DNA of 64,000 nucleotides from Bacteroidota bacterium (GCA_030147525.1 JASBVF010000015.1:1-64000); one strand, 5' to 3'. Shown: positions 42,827 through 53,870, counted from the first letter of the stretch. Notes: a model not told the origin generated them from the letters alone. Program-made: numbers and translations.

Positions 42827-45334
42827 TTATCGCACATTCCCCTCCACCACCGCTCCATTCCGTATCTCCACTGTGCCGGGGTCCGTGCCAAAAAATAAGC
42901 CGAGAAACCCGGCGCTACCCTCTTCCGTGACGATGCCTTCCCACGGCTCGCCGCAGAGATTTTTCAAACGAGCGCCATCCAGAATTAGTGTGGCATCTTT
43001 TTCAACGGTGATTTTTTTTCCGGCGGCCATTCGGATTTCGCCCTGCAAGGTCAGCGTCGTGCCCCGTTTCACCACCACATCCGAGCGGAAAATTTTGAAG
43101 TTCCACGACGTATTCCGGTTTACTTCCACTGTTTTGAAACTGGAAGGCCCCGCAAAAGGCGACTCCCAGATGCCCCGCCCGAAAGTGCCGGCCACGATTT
43201 TTCCAAAACAATAATTCATCTCCAGATCTGTCACCAGACAGACGGGCAGGCCGTTGTTAAAACACAACCACTCTGAGGCGGGGTCGCTTGCCCTGGGATT
43301 GTAAAAAACACCCACATCTGTCCCGGCGTAGAGTGCGTCATCCGTCCCTGCTTGAAACGCCAGCGCATTCACCGGGAAAGGTGGCAGCCCCCGGCTCACG
43401 TTCGTCCACGTTTCACCGCCGTCGCCGGAGAAATAAACTTTGTAAGGAGAATCAAAAGTTTTAAAACTCACCCAAACCTTGCTCGGGTCGGCAGCATCCG
43501 TTTCCACAGCCAGGATCAAACTGCCGCCAGCCTGAAAGTTGGCTGCATCCCCAATGTTTTCACCCAAAGCCTGCCATCGTACCTGCTCAGCGGGTGCATT
43601 GGCATTTTCTGTTTTGTAAAGTTGGTCGCCGTAAGCGTAAATCACATTGGCATCGGAAGCGGCGACAGACAGGGCCGTTACCCTCCAGGGGTTCCGGGTG
43701 TCGAGTTGAAGGTTGCCGACCTGCTCCCAGGTGTCGGCTTTATGTGCCAGGCGTTCGACTTTTTTGGTGCCGGCGTAGAGGTAGCCGTTTTCGTGGGTAG
43801 CCAGGGGGTGGTGGTAAGTGTCTCCGTGGCTGTTCATACCACGGTTCCAGCGGCTCCAGCGCATTCCGCCATCCGTAGACCTGTAAATTGTGGGCGGTGA
43901 GCCACCCCATGAAATGCCGTAAACAAGGCTGGGGTCGTAGCGATCAACAGCACAGTTGGTGCCATCTCCGCCCAGGTTGGGTTTGGTGGCCTTTTTATTT
44001 TGATAGATGAGCATTGTGCCCAGGTCCTGCGTGCCGCCTGGCACGACGGAAAAATCTTCGGCCATGCCGATACCGTAGAATTGCATGTTGTTAAAACCAT
44101 AACCTGAGACGTCCTCCCACTGCCATTTTTCATTTTTAAAAACGCCCCGGTACAGCCCTCCGTCATTGGCTGAATAAAGAATGTCATTACCGTTTCCGTC
44201 GCTTACGACGGTCAGATCCCGGTGATCGGCGTGGAGCTCGTAGGTGTCAATTCTTCGCTCGGTCGTTGCGCTGTCCGTTACCGACAGCTGATGGGCGAAC
44301 ACCCCGCCGAGGTAAAGTGTGTTGTCGTCGTTGGGTGAAATAGCGAAGCTGTGCTTTTCGTAACTGGTGCGGAGATTTTTTTCAAAAACTTTCTGCCAGG
44401 ACATTCCGCCGTCAAGCGAGCGCAGGATGATCTCGTTTTTTCCGCAGCAAGCCAGGTAAATCAATTCCGGATTTTTTTGTGAAACAACCACATCCATGCG
44501 GTACACGGCTTCCGTCACGCCGAGGTCGAGCATGCTAATTTCCTCCCAATCGTCACCGCCGTTTTTTGAAATGAAAAAATACCCCGCATCGGTCGTAAGG
44601 TAGAGCGTCGAAGGGGCGCCTGGTTTGAAAGCAAGATCACGGAAGGCGCTGTCCCAGCCTGCCGGGCAGCGGTAAGGATTTGTTTTTTTTAGGTCGAACG
44701 TAGCACCGCTGTTCGATGAACGGTAGTAGTTTTTTCCACATAAAACATGCAACGTATCGGCATTTTCAGGGTGGATCAAGATTTCGTGACATACCTGCTC
44801 CATCGATCCCGGTGGCGTGAACGTGAGGCCTGTCTGGCTCCACGAACGCCCCCCATCTGTGGATTTCAGCAAGCCGATTCCGTAGGAGCGGCGCAGGTCG
44901 AGGGGGTAGCGGATGCCTGTTCCGGCGTAGATCACGTCAGGGTTTTTCGGGTCGATGGCGAAGCCCTGCACACCAAGCACGGGCAGTCGGGTGCTGTCGG
45001 TGATGTTCTCCCAGACGGGCAGCGAGTCAAGTACGTTTTTGCTTCGGAAAAGGCCGCCTGTTGGAGTGGAGGCGTAGAGTTCTTTCGGGTTCGGGTCGTT
45101 TAGGTTCGGAAATTTCACCCGAATCTGAGCACCCGTACCGGTGTTACCGAAGTTGGTGCCGGGGCCGGGTGTGGGTGGCGTAACGGGGCCGAGGTAGTTC
45201 CAGGCGGAGCCGTTGGGCGGGGCGATACAAATGGGAGTGGTTTGGGAGAAGGAGGCGAACCCGGAGAGCAGCAAAAAGCAGAGCAGGAAAAATTTTGGGA
45301 TTGAAGGGTGAAACTGATTTTTATGATTTTTCAT
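42827..45334 (-). CDS. Large exported sortilin-type (VPS10/BNR) beta-propeller protein
   Basis: 835 residues from ATG 45334 (MKNHKNQF... signal peptide FFLLCFLLLSGFASFS-QT). The body carries sialidase/BNR and sortilin-like repeats (STDGGRSWSQTGLTF, RSSNSGATFD, SLDGGMSWQKVF, STDGGMRWSRWN, SGDGGETWTNVSRGLPPFP), each with Asp-box S.DGG..W, forming one or two propellers. The C-terminal 90 residues (LQGEIRMAAGKKITV, LILDGARLKNLCGEPWEGIV) look like the start of a right-handed beta-helix of a kind that usually precedes a T9SS domain, but the protein stops (EGNVR) without one. It may be truncated. Binding partner unknown. Confidence 0.85.
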   Translation of the reverse strand: MKNHKNQFHPSIPKFFLLCFLLLSGFASFSQTTPICIAPPNGSAWNYLGPVTPPTPGPGTNFGNTGTGAQIRVKFPNLNDPNPKELYASTPTGGLFRSKNVLDSLPVWENITDSTRLPVLGVQGFAIDPKNPDVIYAGTGIRYPLDLRRSYGIGLLKSTDGGRSWSQTGLTFTPPGSMEQVCHEILIHPENADTLHVLCGKNYYRSSNSGATFDLKKTNPYRCPAGWDSAFRDLAFKPGAPSTLYLTTDAGYFFISKNGGDDWEEISMLDLGVTEAVYRMDVVVSQKNPELIYLACCGKNEIILRSLDGGMSWQKVFEKNLRTSYEKHSFAISPNDDNTLYLGGVFAHQLSVTDSATTERRIDTYELHADHRDLTVVSDGNGNDILYSANDGGLYRGVFKNEKWQWEDVSGYGFNNMQFYGIGMAEDFSVVPGGTQDLGTMLIYQNKKATKPNLGGDGTNCAVDRYDPSLVYGISWGGSPPTIYRSTDGGMRWSRWNRGMNSHGDTYHHPLATHENGYLYAGTKKVERLAHKADTWEQVGNLQLDTRNPWRVTALSVAASDANVIYAYGDQLYKTENANAPAEQVRWQALGENIGDAANFQAGGSLILAVETDAADPSKVWVSFKTFDSPYKVYFSGDGGETWTNVSRGLPPFPVNALAFQAGTDDALYAGTDVGVFYNPRASDPASEWLCFNNGLPVCLVTDLEMNYCFGKIVAGTFGRGIWESPFAGPSSFKTVEVNRNTSWNFKIFRSDVVVKRGTTLTLQGEIRMAAGKKITVEKDATLILDGARLKNLCGEPWEGIVTEEGSAGFLGLFFGTDPGTVEIRNGAVVEGNVR

Positions 45335-45500
45335 GATTGGGATTTTTTGTTCCGGCGTATCACCCAACGGCGCTGCCTTTGAAAAATGTATTCAGAAAGC
45401 TGTATCGTTTAACGAAACAGTATTCACAACGAATTGATTTTCAAAAGATTGCAATCAAAGGTTGCAATGTTGCCCTGGCCACCTGAGTCGGGGTCTGACC

Positions 45501-48374
45501 CTATTTTAGCTCCCCTTTCAAAAACTCCCCCGTATAGCTTCCTTTTACCTTCGCTACTTGTTCCGGTGTCCCTTCGCAGACGATACGTCCGCCCCGGTTC
45601 CCGCCCTCGGGACCGAGGTCAACGATCCAGTCGGCCATTTTCACTACGTCCAGGTTGTGTTCGATGACGAGTACGGTGTTGCCTTTCTTCACCAGCTTGT
45701 CGAGCACGGCGAGCAGGTGGCGAATGTCTTCGAAATGCAGGCCCGTCGTGGGTTCGTCGAGGATGTACATCGTGTTGCCGGTGTCTCGTTTGGAGAGTTC
45801 TTCGGCAAGTTTCACCCGCTGCGCCTCGCCGCCGGAGAGCGTCGTGGCCTGCTGGCCGAGCGTGATATAGCCGAGGCCCACATCGTTCAGGGTTTTCAGT
45901 TTTCTGAAAATTTTCGGGACCGGTTCAAAAAACTCCGTCGCTTCGGCCACGGTCATATTCAGCACGTCGTTGATGGATTTTCCTTTGTATAAAACTTCGA
46001 GCGTTTCCCGGTTGTAGCGGCGGCCGAGGCAGGTTTCGCACTCGACGTACACATCGGGGAGGAAGTTCATTTCGATGACCCGCTGGCCACTGCCACCGCA
46101 GGTTTCGCAGCGTCCGCCTTTTACGTTGAAGCTGAAACGACCCGGCTTATAGCCCCGGATTTTTGCCTCCGGCAAACCGGCGAACAAGCTGCGTATTTCA
46201 GTAAAAACGCTCGTGTAAGTGGCCGGATTGGAGCGTGGAGTGCGCCCGATGGGCGACTGGTCGATCTCGATGACCTTGTCGAGGTGTTCTAACCCTCGGA
46301 TTTCATCGAAAGGTAGCGGCCGTTGTATGCTTTTGTAAAAATGCTGGCGCAAAATCGGGTACAGCGTCTCGTTGATGAGCGAACTTTTGCCGCTGCCGCT
46401 CACGCCGGTGATGCAGGTGAACGTTCCGAGCGGGATGTGCAGACTGACGTTTTTCAAATTATGCCCGCTGGCGTTGAGCAGTTCGAGCATTTTTCCGTTG
46501 CCTTTGCGCCGTTTTTTCGGGATTTCGATTTTGCGTTTTCCGTTCAGGTAGTCCGCCGTCAGGGTGCTGATGCTGGCGAAATTGCCGGGTATGCCTTCGC
46601 CGACGAGTTCACCGCCATGTTTGCCGGCGCCGGGGCCGAGGTCGATGAGGTAGTCGGCGGCGAGCATGATGTCCTTGTCGTGTTCAACGACGAGGACGGT
46701 GTTGCCGATTTCAGTGAGTTCCTTCAGCGCTTCGATGAGCCGGTGATTGTCCCGCTGATGCAGGCCGATGCTGGGTTCGTCGAGGATGTAGGTGATGCCG
46801 GTCAGTTGCGACCCGATCTGCGTAGCCAGACGGATACGCTGGCTTTCGCCGCCGGAAAGCGTGCGTGCGGTGCGGTTGAGCGAAAGGTAGTCCAACCCGA
46901 CGTGAAGGAGGAAACCAAGGCGGAGGCGGATTTCTTTTAAAACATCCTTGCCGATTGTTAACTGCCTCTCCGTCAAATGATTGTCGAGGTCGTTCATCCA
47001 GTCGGCGAGTGTTTGGATGTCCATTTGAGCCAGCTCCGCAATATTTTTTTCATTGATTTTAAAATGCAGGCTCTCAATTTTCAGGCGCTGCCCGTTGCAG
47101 GTGGGGCAGGTATCCACGGTCATGAAATCCTCAGCCCATTGGCGGATTTTTTCGCTGGTCGTGTCCTCGTACCAGCGTTTGAGTTGATTGACCAGGCCTT
47201 CGAGGCCAAGGTTGTACACGTAATCGCTCTGGGCGTAACTGACGTCCACCTTGAAAGTATCATCGCCGCCGTGGAGGATGACGTTGAGCGCCTCTTCGGG
47301 AATGTCTTTGATGGGAGTTGAAAACGAAAATTTGTATTTTTTGGCGACTGCTTTCAACTGCTTGAAAGTCATGTTGTCCCGTACCTCGCCGAGTGGTGCG
47401 ATGCCCACTTCGTCGATACTTTTCGTGTCGTCAGGGATAACTTTGGCCATGTCCACGGCATTGATTTCGCCCAGGCCGTTGCAGGTTGGGCAGGCGCCGT
47501 AGGGGGAGTTGAAGGAAAACGCATTGGGCGAAGGCTCCTCGTAGCTGAGGCCGCTTTCGGCGTCCATGAGATGTTTGCTGAAAGCCTTTACCTCACCAGT
47601 GTCGATGTCCAAAATCATGATGAGGCCATTGCCCATTTTCAGCGCCGTTTGCATGGAGGAGACAATGCGGTCTTTGCGCTCGCCGGCGACCGTCAGTTTG
47701 TCCACCACCAGTTCGATATCGTGGGTTTTGTAGCGGTCGAGTTGCATTTCGGGCTTGATGTCGAGCACTTCGCCGTCCACCCGCATTTTTGTGTAGCCCT
47801 GTTTTCTCATTTGATCAAACAACTCCCGGTAGTGACCCTTCCGTCCCCGGATAAGCGGGGCGAGCAGCAGCGTTTTTTTACCGTCAAACTGCTCCATGAC
47901 CTCGTCCATCATCTGTACCTCGTTGTAGCGCACCATTTTTTTGCCGGTCACATGCGAGTAGGCCTCACCGGTGCGGGCGAAGAGGAGGCGCATGAAATCG
48001 TAGACTTCGGTGATCGTACCGACGGTGGAGCGGGGGTTGCGGCCGGTTGTTTTTTGTTCGATGGAAATGACGGGGCTGAGGCCGGTGATCTGCTCGACGT
48101 CAGGCCGCTCCATTTCACCCAAAAACTGGCGGGCGTAGGCGTTGAAAGTTTCCATGTAACGGCGCTGCCCTTCGGCGTAGATCGTGTCGAAGGCGAGCGA
48201 GGATTTGCCGCTGCCGCTGATGCCTGTGATGACGACGAGCTTGTTGCGGGGGATGCGCAGGTTGATGTCCTTGAGGTTGTGCTCACGGGCGCCGGTAATT
48301 TCGATGACTTCCTCGTCGGCAGATGGTGGACGATGGACGGTGGACGGAGCGCCGTTGGGTGAATTGTTTAACAT
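45501..48374 (-). CDS. uvrA: Excinuclease ABC subunit A
   Basis: 957 residues, typical. UvrA finds DNA damage with UvrB in nucleotide excision repair. Two ABC ATPase halves are seen: Walker A1 [14 protein letters not shown] (about 51-60), signature [14 protein letters not shown] and Walker B1 [14 protein letters not shown]; Walker A2 [14 protein letters not shown], signature [14 protein letters not shown] and Walker B2 [14 protein letters not shown]. Zinc-binding pairs [10 protein letters not shown] and CETCGGSGQ...CETC are present. No UvrB is in the window. It is preceded by a 566-base gap with a promoter on the other strand. Confidence 0.97.
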   Translation of the reverse strand: MLNNSPNGAPSTVHRPPSADEEVIEITGAREHNLKDINLRIPRNKLVVITGISGSGKSSLAFDTIYAEGQRRYMETFNAYARQFLGEMERPDVEQITGLSPVISIEQKTTGRNPRSTVGTITEVYDFMRLLFARTGEAYSHVTGKKMVRYNEVQMMDEVMEQFDGKKTLLLAPLIRGRKGHYRELFDQMRKQGYTKMRVDGEVLDIKPEMQLDRYKTHDIELVVDKLTVAGERKDRIVSSMQTALKMGNGLIMILDIDTGEVKAFSKHLMDAESGLSYEEPSPNAFSFNSPYGACPTCNGLGEINAVDMAKVIPDDTKSIDEVGIAPLGEVRDNMTFKQLKAVAKKYKFSFSTPIKDIPEEALNVILHGGDDTFKVDVSYAQSDYVYNLGLEGLVNQLKRWYEDTTSEKIRQWAEDFMTVDTCPTCNGQRLKIESLHFKINEKNIAELAQMDIQTLADWMNDLDNHLTERQLTIGKDVLKEIRLRLGFLLHVGLDYLSLNRTARTLSGGESQRIRLATQIGSQLTGITYILDEPSIGLHQRDNHRLIEALKELTEIGNTVLVVEHDKDIMLAADYLIDLGPGAGKHGGELVGEGIPGNFASISTLTADYLNGKRKIEIPKKRRKGNGKMLELLNASGHNLKNVSLHIPLGTFTCITGVSGSGKSSLINETLYPILRQHFYKSIQRPLPFDEIRGLEHLDKVIEIDQSPIGRTPRSNPATYTSVFTEIRSLFAGLPEAKIRGYKPGRFSFNVKGGRCETCGGSGQRVIEMNFLPDVYVECETCLGRRYNRETLEVLYKGKSINDVLNMTVAEATEFFEPVPKIFRKLKTLNDVGLGYITLGQQATTLSGGEAQRVKLAEELSKRDTGNTMYILDEPTTGLHFEDIRHLLAVLDKLVKKGNTVLVIEHNLDVVKMADWIVDLGPEGGNRGGRIVCEGTPEQVAKVKGSYTGEFLKGELK

Positions 48375-48579
48375 GTTGAAAACTGTTAGCCGTGAATTTT
48401 TACTGAAAACTCGACTGTATGCCCCGGGCGGGGTGCGAAGTTACGCAATCGCAGGGTTTCGCCGGTTGATGTTTTGTAAAAACAGGGAAATGCGGTGTTG
48501 GTTTTAAAGATTGATTTTAAACTATTTGTTTACAAAGGTTAAAATATAGGGTCTTTTTCGTGATTTTAAACCCAAATAG

Positions 48580-48611
48580 TTGATAATATTCAATTAAAAA
48601 ACTCATCTTTG
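48580..48611 (+). promoter_or_regulatory. Promoter of a short rightward transcript
   Basis: TTG (48580-48582), 21 bases, CATCTTTG (48604-48611), one mismatch from TAnnTTTG. It points right into a gap that ends in a terminator at 48881-48925, so a transcript of about 300 bases is predicted. Confidence 0.45.
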
Positions 48612-48651
48612 CTTCATATTAACACCTAAATAATTACAAAACGAAACCCTT

Positions 48652-48825
48652 ATGCTTTCCCGGTTAAAAAATCTTCTCGCTCATGCAGCCACTTCAATTC
48701 TACCAGCCTGCACCTTCGCTATAATTTCTCAGCCTGCCGAACGGCTAACTTTTATTACAACGGAAACGCCCGGCGAAAACTCGCTCACTCCACTCGTTTC
48801 ATCGAGATGGACAAACCAGGGATGA
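48652..48825 (+). CDS. Possible 57-residue small protein
   Basis: An ATG 40 bases below a rightward promoter opens MLSRLKNLLAHAATSILPAC, then a moderately hydrophobic region (TFAIISQPAERLTFITTE) and a polar tail; it ends 56 bases before the bidirectional terminator. No match is recognised. It could be a real small protein (an A-x-C-like lipobox PAC is present) or a non-coding RNA; a 10-bp hairpin CAGGGATGAA/TTCATCCCTG straddles its stop codon. Confidence 0.3.
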   Translation: MLSRLKNLLAHAATSILPACTFAIISQPAERLTFITTETPGENSLTPLVSSRWTNQG

Positions 48826-48880
48826 AGTCTCACATCAACTTTTCATCCCTGATTTGATCTCATTTTCATACGCATTTTAA

Positions 48881-48925
48881 AAGAAAAAGGGCCGGCTTTG
48901 AGTAGCCAGGCCCTTTCGATTTTTT
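48881..48925. terminator. Bidirectional terminator between the short transcript and infB
   Basis: AAAGGGCC.GGCT pairs with AGCC.GGCCCTTT (48886-48897 with 48904-48916, one bulged A), 6-base loop, and T-rich tails on both strands. It ends infB leftward and the predicted short transcript rightward. Confidence 0.8.
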
Positions 48926-48941
48926 ATGAAAAAACGAAGCG

Positions 48942-51914
48942 TTACGCCCCGTACTTCTGTTTAACTTCTGTAATCTCGTAGCCTTCGACGATGTCGCCGA
49001 CTTTGATGTCGTTGAAGTTTTTGATCGTCAAACCGCATTCCATACCTGATTTAACTTCTTTCGCATCGTCTTTACCACGCTTGAGTGAACCAAGTTCGCC
49101 GTTCGCACCCTCTCGGGTCGGGTAAATCACGATACCATCCCGGATAAGGCGGATGTGCGTGTTGCGGGTAAGTTTGCCATCCAGCACGTAGCAACCGGCA
49201 ACGGTTCCGACTTTGCTGATTTTGTAAACTTCCCGGATCTCCACGTTGGCAACGATTTTTTCTTCCTTCGTGGGTTCTAGCAGACCTTCGATGGCCAGCT
49301 TGATTTCCTCGATGGCTTCGTAAATGATGGAGTACATTTTGATTTCAACTCCTTCTCTTTCAGCCAACCTTCTTGCACTTGGTGAAGGACGTACCTGGAA
49401 ACCAATGATGATGGCGTCGGAGGCAGAAGCCAGCAGGATGTCTGACTCGACAATCTGGCCAACCGCACGGTGGATAACATTGACCTGAACAGTTTCGAGC
49501 GAGAGTTTGATAAGTGAGTCGGAAAGTGCTTCTACGGAACCGTCCACGTCACCTTTGACGATGAGGTTGAGTTCCTTGAAAGTTCCGAGTGCAAGGCGGC
49601 GTCCGATTTCATCAAGACTGATACGCTTGGTAGCACGTGTTGCTTGCTCCCGGTTGATCCTTGCACGGGTGGATGCTAATTGGCGTGCTTCGGATTCATC
49701 GTCCATGACTTTGAATCGTTCACCTGCCTGTGGTGCGCCACTGAGGCCCAGCACGAGAACAGGTGTAGAAGGCCCTGCTTCTTTGATCCTCTTGCCACGT
49801 TCGTTGAACATGGCTTTCACTTTACCGGAATATTCTCCGGCTACCATTGGATCGCCAATTCTGAGAGTTCCATTTTGTACCAGAACCTTAGCAACGTATC
49901 CTTTTCCTTTGTCAAGGGAGGCTTCAATGATGGAGCCTGCAGCGTTGCGATTCGGGTTGGCTTTCACCTCTGCGAGATCAGCTACGAGCACTACTTTTTC
50001 GAGTAGTTTATCAATGCCTTCACCGGTTTTAGCAGATATTTCCTGGGACTGGTAAGTTCCGCCCCATTCCTCAACGAGGAGGTTCATGGAGGCCAGTTCC
50101 TGTTTGATTCTACCCGGATCGGCGCCAGCTTTGTCAATTTTATTGATGGCAAACACCATCGGTACACCGGCAGCCTGTGAGTGGCTGATGGCTTCTTTTG
50201 TTTGTGGCATCACATTGTCGTCAGCTGCAACAACGATGATGGCGATATCCGTGACTTTCGCACCACGGGCACGCATGGCGGTAAACGCTTCGTGACCCGG
50301 AGTATCGAGGAATGTTACTGCACGGTCATTTACTTTTACCTCGTATGCACCGATGTGCTGGGTGATACCACCCGCCTCGCCTTCAACGACGTTGGCACTT
50401 CGGATATAGTCAAGCAAAGAAGTTTTACCGTGGTCAACGTGACCCATCACGGTGACGATCGGAGCTCTTGGCTCCAAATCTTCCGGTGCATCTTCTTCCT
50501 CTTCTTCTATTTCTGTTTGTTCTTCGACGCTGATGAAGGAAACTTCATGACCAAATTCACTGGCAACCAGTTCGATCAATTCTGCGTCAAGCCGCTGGTT
50601 GATGGAAACGAACACGCCCAGGCTCATACAGGTAGTAATGACCTGAGTTGCAGACACGTTCATCATGTTAGCAAGTTCCTGAACAGTCACGAACTCGGTT
50701 ACCTCGAGCTTGTCGTTCAACTCCTCCATGTCCCGGAGTTCCTGCTTTTCACGAACTCGCTCGCGGGTTTCACGACGTAGCTTCTGGCGTTTTTTCTTAC
50801 CTGCGCCAGAGAGGGAGGCCATTGTTTTCTTGATCTGTTCCTCAGCTTCCTTGCCTGAAACTTCCCTTGATTCGGCACCCCTTCTTCTTCTTCCGGAAGT
50901 GCGGGGTGAATCGTCAGGTGCAGAAGAAGCAGGCACTTTTTTGCGCTTGCGCTTGCGTTTCTTACTGTCAGCGCTTTCGTCAGAGGAGGCGACCGGTTTG
51001 GCCCGGCGTCCGTCGTCTTTCGCAGCCTTCGCTTTTTCAGGCTTTTCTTTTTCTTTCTCGCCCTTCTTCTTTTTCTTTCCTTTAGAATCCTTGCGTTTTT
51101 CAATATCGATTTTGCCAAGGATTTTCAGGCCTCGAAGTTCGGGCGTTTCCATCCGGACAACACCATCTTCTGAAACCTCCTCATCGGTCTCATCAATGTC
51201 ATCAGATTCGGGCTCTTTGGCAGGGGCTGGTTTTTCCGTTGGCTTAGCTTTAGCGGAAGGGCCAGGTATGTCTGCCTTCTCTTCTTTATCTTTCTTCTTT
51301 TCCGCTTCCTTTTTCTCTTCGGATTTCTCAACAACCGGAGTTGGCGGAGGTGTTGGCTCTTTCGGTTCTTCCTGCTTTTCTTCCTGTTTTTTCTCTTTTA
51401 CCGGCATGCCACGCTTGTCCAACTCAATTTTACCTTTGATTTTCAGCCCAATCTGGGGCTTCTCTGCTTCTGGAGTGGGAACTTCTGCCGGTTTTTCTTC
51501 CTCTGCCGGTTTCTCCTCGATGGGAGGAGGAGGTGGAGTGGTTGAAGCTGGCGGGGGAGGTGGAGGCGTTGGAGCTTGCTCTTGCTGACGTGTGACAGCA
51601 GGCGTTTTAGGCAACAGATCCTCTTTCTTAACAGGAGCAGGAGCCTGTGAAGGTGTCGAGAAGATGGAAGCTGGTTCCGGCTTTTTCTCATCTTTTTTAA
51701 CGAGAGGAGGCCGCACACCAATGGTCAATTGGTCTGCAATTTCCTTTACGGCAATGTCCTTTTGAAACTCTTTCAATAGCATGGCTTCCATTTCCTCCGT
51801 CACTTTGGAGGTTGGTTTATTTTCAATATGAAAGCCGTGGCCATTGAGGAAGTCAACAATGGTTGATGTGCCTACGTTTAATTCTTTAGCAACCTTGACT
51901 AAACGTTTCTCCAT
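48942..51914 (-). CDS. infB: Translation initiation factor IF-2
   Basis: 990 residues. IF-2 places initiator tRNA on the 30S subunit and promotes subunit joining. Residues 1-50 are an IF2_N module ([19 protein letters not shown]); about 55-390 are a Pro, Glu and Lys-rich linker with repeats such as [14 protein letters not shown]; a second IF2_N module lies near 400 ([16 protein letters not shown]). The GTPase begins near 490 with G1 [13 protein letters not shown], then G3 DTPGHEAF, G4 NKID and G5 SAKTGEG, followed by domains II-IV. It is the last gene of rimP-nusA-infB; a 112-base gap with an inverted repeat separates it from nusA. Confidence 0.97.
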   Translation of the reverse strand: MEKRLVKVAKELNVGTSTIVDFLNGHGFHIENKPTSKVTEEMEAMLLKEFQKDIAVKEIADQLTIGVRPPLVKKDEKKPEPASIFSTPSQAPAPVKKEDLLPKTPAVTRQQEQAPTPPPPPPASTTPPPPPIEEKPAEEEKPAEVPTPEAEKPQIGLKIKGKIELDKRGMPVKEKKQEEKQEEPKEPTPPPTPVVEKSEEKKEAEKKKDKEEKADIPGPSAKAKPTEKPAPAKEPESDDIDETDEEVSEDGVVRMETPELRGLKILGKIDIEKRKDSKGKKKKKGEKEKEKPEKAKAAKDDGRRAKPVASSDESADSKKRKRKRKKVPASSAPDDSPRTSGRRRRGAESREVSGKEAEEQIKKTMASLSGAGKKKRQKLRRETRERVREKQELRDMEELNDKLEVTEFVTVQELANMMNVSATQVITTCMSLGVFVSINQRLDAELIELVASEFGHEVSFISVEEQTEIEEEEEDAPEDLEPRAPIVTVMGHVDHGKTSLLDYIRSANVVEGEAGGITQHIGAYEVKVNDRAVTFLDTPGHEAFTAMRARGAKVTDIAIIVVAADDNVMPQTKEAISHSQAAGVPMVFAINKIDKAGADPGRIKQELASMNLLVEEWGGTYQSQEISAKTGEGIDKLLEKVVLVADLAEVKANPNRNAAGSIIEASLDKGKGYVAKVLVQNGTLRIGDPMVAGEYSGKVKAMFNERGKRIKEAGPSTPVLVLGLSGAPQAGERFKVMDDESEARQLASTRARINREQATRATKRISLDEIGRRLALGTFKELNLIVKGDVDGSVEALSDSLIKLSLETVQVNVIHRAVGQIVESDILLASASDAIIIGFQVRPSPSARRLAEREGVEIKMYSIIYEAIEEIKLAIEGLLEPTKEEKIVANVEIREVYKISKVGTVAGCYVLDGKLTRNTHIRLIRDGIVIYPTREGANGELGSLKRGKDDAKEVKSGMECGLTIKNFNDIKVGDIVEGYEITEVKQKYGA

Positions 51915-51948
51915 TCAGATTTTATAAATAATGATAAATAATTGATTG

Positions 51949-51998
51949 TGAATGATAAATCGATAGCGAATTAAATCACATTCAATATTTATCATTCA
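51949..51998. repeat. 12-bp inverted repeat between nusA and infB
   Basis: TGAATGATAAAT (51949-51960) pairs perfectly with ATTTATCATTCA (51987-51998). AATGATAAAT also occurs as a partial direct repeat just before it. It lies inside the operon and lacks a U tail. Confidence 0.65.
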
Positions 51999-52025
51999 TC
52001 TTACTCTTTAACTTTCTTTCGCTGG

Positions 52026-53264
52026 CTATTCATCGAATTCAGCAGCCAATATGTTAAGCACCTCTTCGACTGTTTCTTCTTCCAGTTCTGTACGACGTAC
52101 CAATTCGTCCTTGCTTAAATCCAGGACGCTCCGGGCTGTATCACAACCGATGCGCTTGAGTTCATCAATGACCCAGGCATCAATTTCGTCTGTAAATTCA
52201 TCGAGATCGACATCGTCGATTTCCTGTTCGTCAGTGTTGCGATATACGTCAATTTCGTAGCCGGTCAGCTTACTGGCCAGCTTAATATTTGTTCCACCTT
52301 TACCGATCGCAAGGGATACCTGGTCCGGGTCAAGGTAAACGGAAGCCCGCTTCTTTTCCGCATCAAGTTCGATGCTGGAAACCTTCGCCGGCGTCAATGC
52401 CCGCTGAATGAAGAGGCTTTCGTTGTTCGTAAAGTTAATAATATCAATGTTTTCGTTCCGCAATTCCCGGACGATTCCGTGAATACGGGAGCCCTTCATA
52501 CCTACACAGGCACCGACGGGATCTACTCTTTCGTCGTAAGACTCAACGGCAACTTTAGCCCTTTCGCCCGGCAAACGAACGATTCGTTTGACAGCAATAA
52601 TGCCGTCTTCTATCTCCGGCACTTCCTGCTCGAGCAATTTTTCAAGGAAGCCGTTGTCGGTACGGGATACAATGACCACGGGAGTATTGTTTTTCATTTC
52701 CACCCGTTTGATGATACCGCGTACCATGTCGCCCTTTCGGAAATAATCACCGCGGATGGTCTCGCCTTTTGGCATCAACAACTCATGGCCGGTGGTGTCA
52801 TCAATAATCAGAAATTCCTTTTTGATGATCTGACTCACCTCACCAATAACCATATCGCCAACCCGCTCGACATATTTTTTGTAAATGTCGTCTTTCTCCA
52901 ACTCCATGATTCTGGAGATCAGCGTCTGGCGTGCAGCTTGAATAGCCCGCCGGCCGAAGTCTTCCAGGAAGAGTTGTTCGTAACATTCTTCGCCGATCTC
53001 GTAGCTATCATCAATGGAGATAGCCTCAGAAATAGAGATCTGACTACGATCGTCCGTCACCTCGCCGTCAGGTACGATTTCACGTACCCGCCAGAGTTCG
53101 AGGTCACCCTGCTGTGTGTTCACGATAACGTTGAAGTTGTCATCCGAACCGAATTTTTTCTTGATCAGGGTACGGAAAACGTCTTCCAGCACCCGCACCA
53201 TGGTTGGGCGGTCGATGTTTTTGCTGGATTTAAAATCCGAAAATGTATCAACTAAGTTTATCAT
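52026..53264 (-). CDS. nusA: Transcription termination/antitermination factor NusA
   Basis: 412 residues. NusA binds RNA polymerase and nascent RNA, promoting pausing, termination or antitermination. Seen: N-terminal polymerase-binding domain (LVDTFSDFKSSKNIDRPTMV), S1 domain (YVERVGDMVIGEVSQI, about 133-205), KH1 and KH2 (VDPVGACVGMKGSRIHGIV; VSLAIGKGGTNIKLASKL) and a C-terminal acidic and helix-hairpin-helix tail (EEETVEEVLNILAAEFDE). It is the middle gene of rimP-nusA-infB. The 82-base gap to rimP holds an imperfect AGTGATTAAG/CTTGATCACT repeat that overlaps the rimP stop codon. Confidence 0.96.
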   Translation of the reverse strand: MINLVDTFSDFKSSKNIDRPTMVRVLEDVFRTLIKKKFGSDDNFNVIVNTQQGDLELWRVREIVPDGEVTDDRSQISISEAISIDDSYEIGEECYEQLFLEDFGRRAIQAARQTLISRIMELEKDDIYKKYVERVGDMVIGEVSQIIKKEFLIIDDTTGHELLMPKGETIRGDYFRKGDMVRGIIKRVEMKNNTPVVIVSRTDNGFLEKLLEQEVPEIEDGIIAVKRIVRLPGERAKVAVESYDERVDPVGACVGMKGSRIHGIVRELRNENIDIINFTNNESLFIQRALTPAKVSSIELDAEKKRASVYLDPDQVSLAIGKGGTNIKLASKLTGYEIDVYRNTDEQEIDDVDLDEFTDEIDAWVIDELKRIGCDTARSVLDLSKDELVRRTELEEETVEEVLNILAAEFDE

Positions 53265-53346
53265 CTCTTAGAAAGTGATGAGTGATTAAGTGATGAACCA
53301 AACGTGAGTACTGTTTTATTTACAGCCCTCACACCAGGCTTGATCA

Positions 53347-53832
53347 CTAAAAACTGATAACGATCATTGTCTTTTTAATACTGTCAAATGGTATTTCCGT
53401 CAGAACTACCTCTTTCTTCTTCTTTTTTCCTTCTTTTCTCACCATGACTTCCTGTAAGGTTATCACAGATTCGTCGGCGGATTTCAAAATGCCGGTTTTC
53501 ACTTCTCCGTCAGTGAGCGTCACTTCTACCTTGCGTCCGATATTCTTGAGATATTGACGTTTCAATTTGAGCGGGCGGCCAAGGCCGGGAGAGGAGACTT
53601 CAAGTGTGTATTTTTCACCAAGCCATCCTTCTTCGTCAATGTAGGATTCCAGATAGCGGCTGATTCGCCGGCACTTTTCCAGGGTTACCCCACTGTCACT
53701 GTCAACGAAAACCTCCAACTTATTTCCAGTGTGAAGATTGAATTCGACAAGAAAACAGTCCTGAAAAGTTTCTTCCTGAAATTTTGCAGCGAGTAGCTCG
53801 TGAATCTTTTCTTCGATAAAAAATGAGTCCAA
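53347..53832 (-). CDS. rimP: Ribosome maturation factor
   Basis: 161 residues from TTG 53832 (MDSFFIEEKIHELLAAKF). This start is chosen because the operon promoter overlaps the more upstream in-frame TTG at 53925, and because it gives the usual 150-160 residues; a TTG at 53886 is a second, weaker choice. RimP helps assemble the 30S subunit. Seen: N domain with LVEFNLHTGNKLEVFVDSDSG (shown as LVEFNLHTG and VFVDSDSGVTLEKC), family motif YTLEVSSPGLGRPLK and the C-terminal SH3-like part (VTLTDGEVKTGILKSAD). It leads rimP-nusA-infB. Confidence 0.9.
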   Translation of the reverse strand: MDSFFIEEKIHELLAAKFQEETFQDCFLVEFNLHTGNKLEVFVDSDSGVTLEKCRRISRYLESYIDEEGWLGEKYTLEVSSPGLGRPLKLKRQYLKNIGRKVEVTLTDGEVKTGILKSADESVITLQEVMVRKEGKKKKKEVVLTEIPFDSIKKTMIVISF

Positions 53833-53847
53833 TTGCTGTAAAGTAAA

Positions 53848-53870
53848 AGAGGGAACTTTTTGTTCCCTCT
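53848..53870 (-). promoter_or_regulatory. Leader hairpin of rimP-nusA-infB
   Basis: AGAGGGAAC pairs with GTTCCCTCT (53848-53856 with 53862-53870) over a 5-base loop, and T4 follows on the minus strand. It lies between the promoter and the rimP start codon. It resembles a weak terminator or attenuator and could be a site of NusA control. Confidence 0.6.

Noticed and set aside
47571-48362. A 263-codon open frame on the plus strand
   Set aside because: It is antisense to the N-terminal half of uvrA.
50700-51700. Repeated sequence in infB
   Set aside because: The repeats are low-complexity Pro/Glu/Lys linker codons typical of IF-2 N-terminal regions, not a DNA repeat element.
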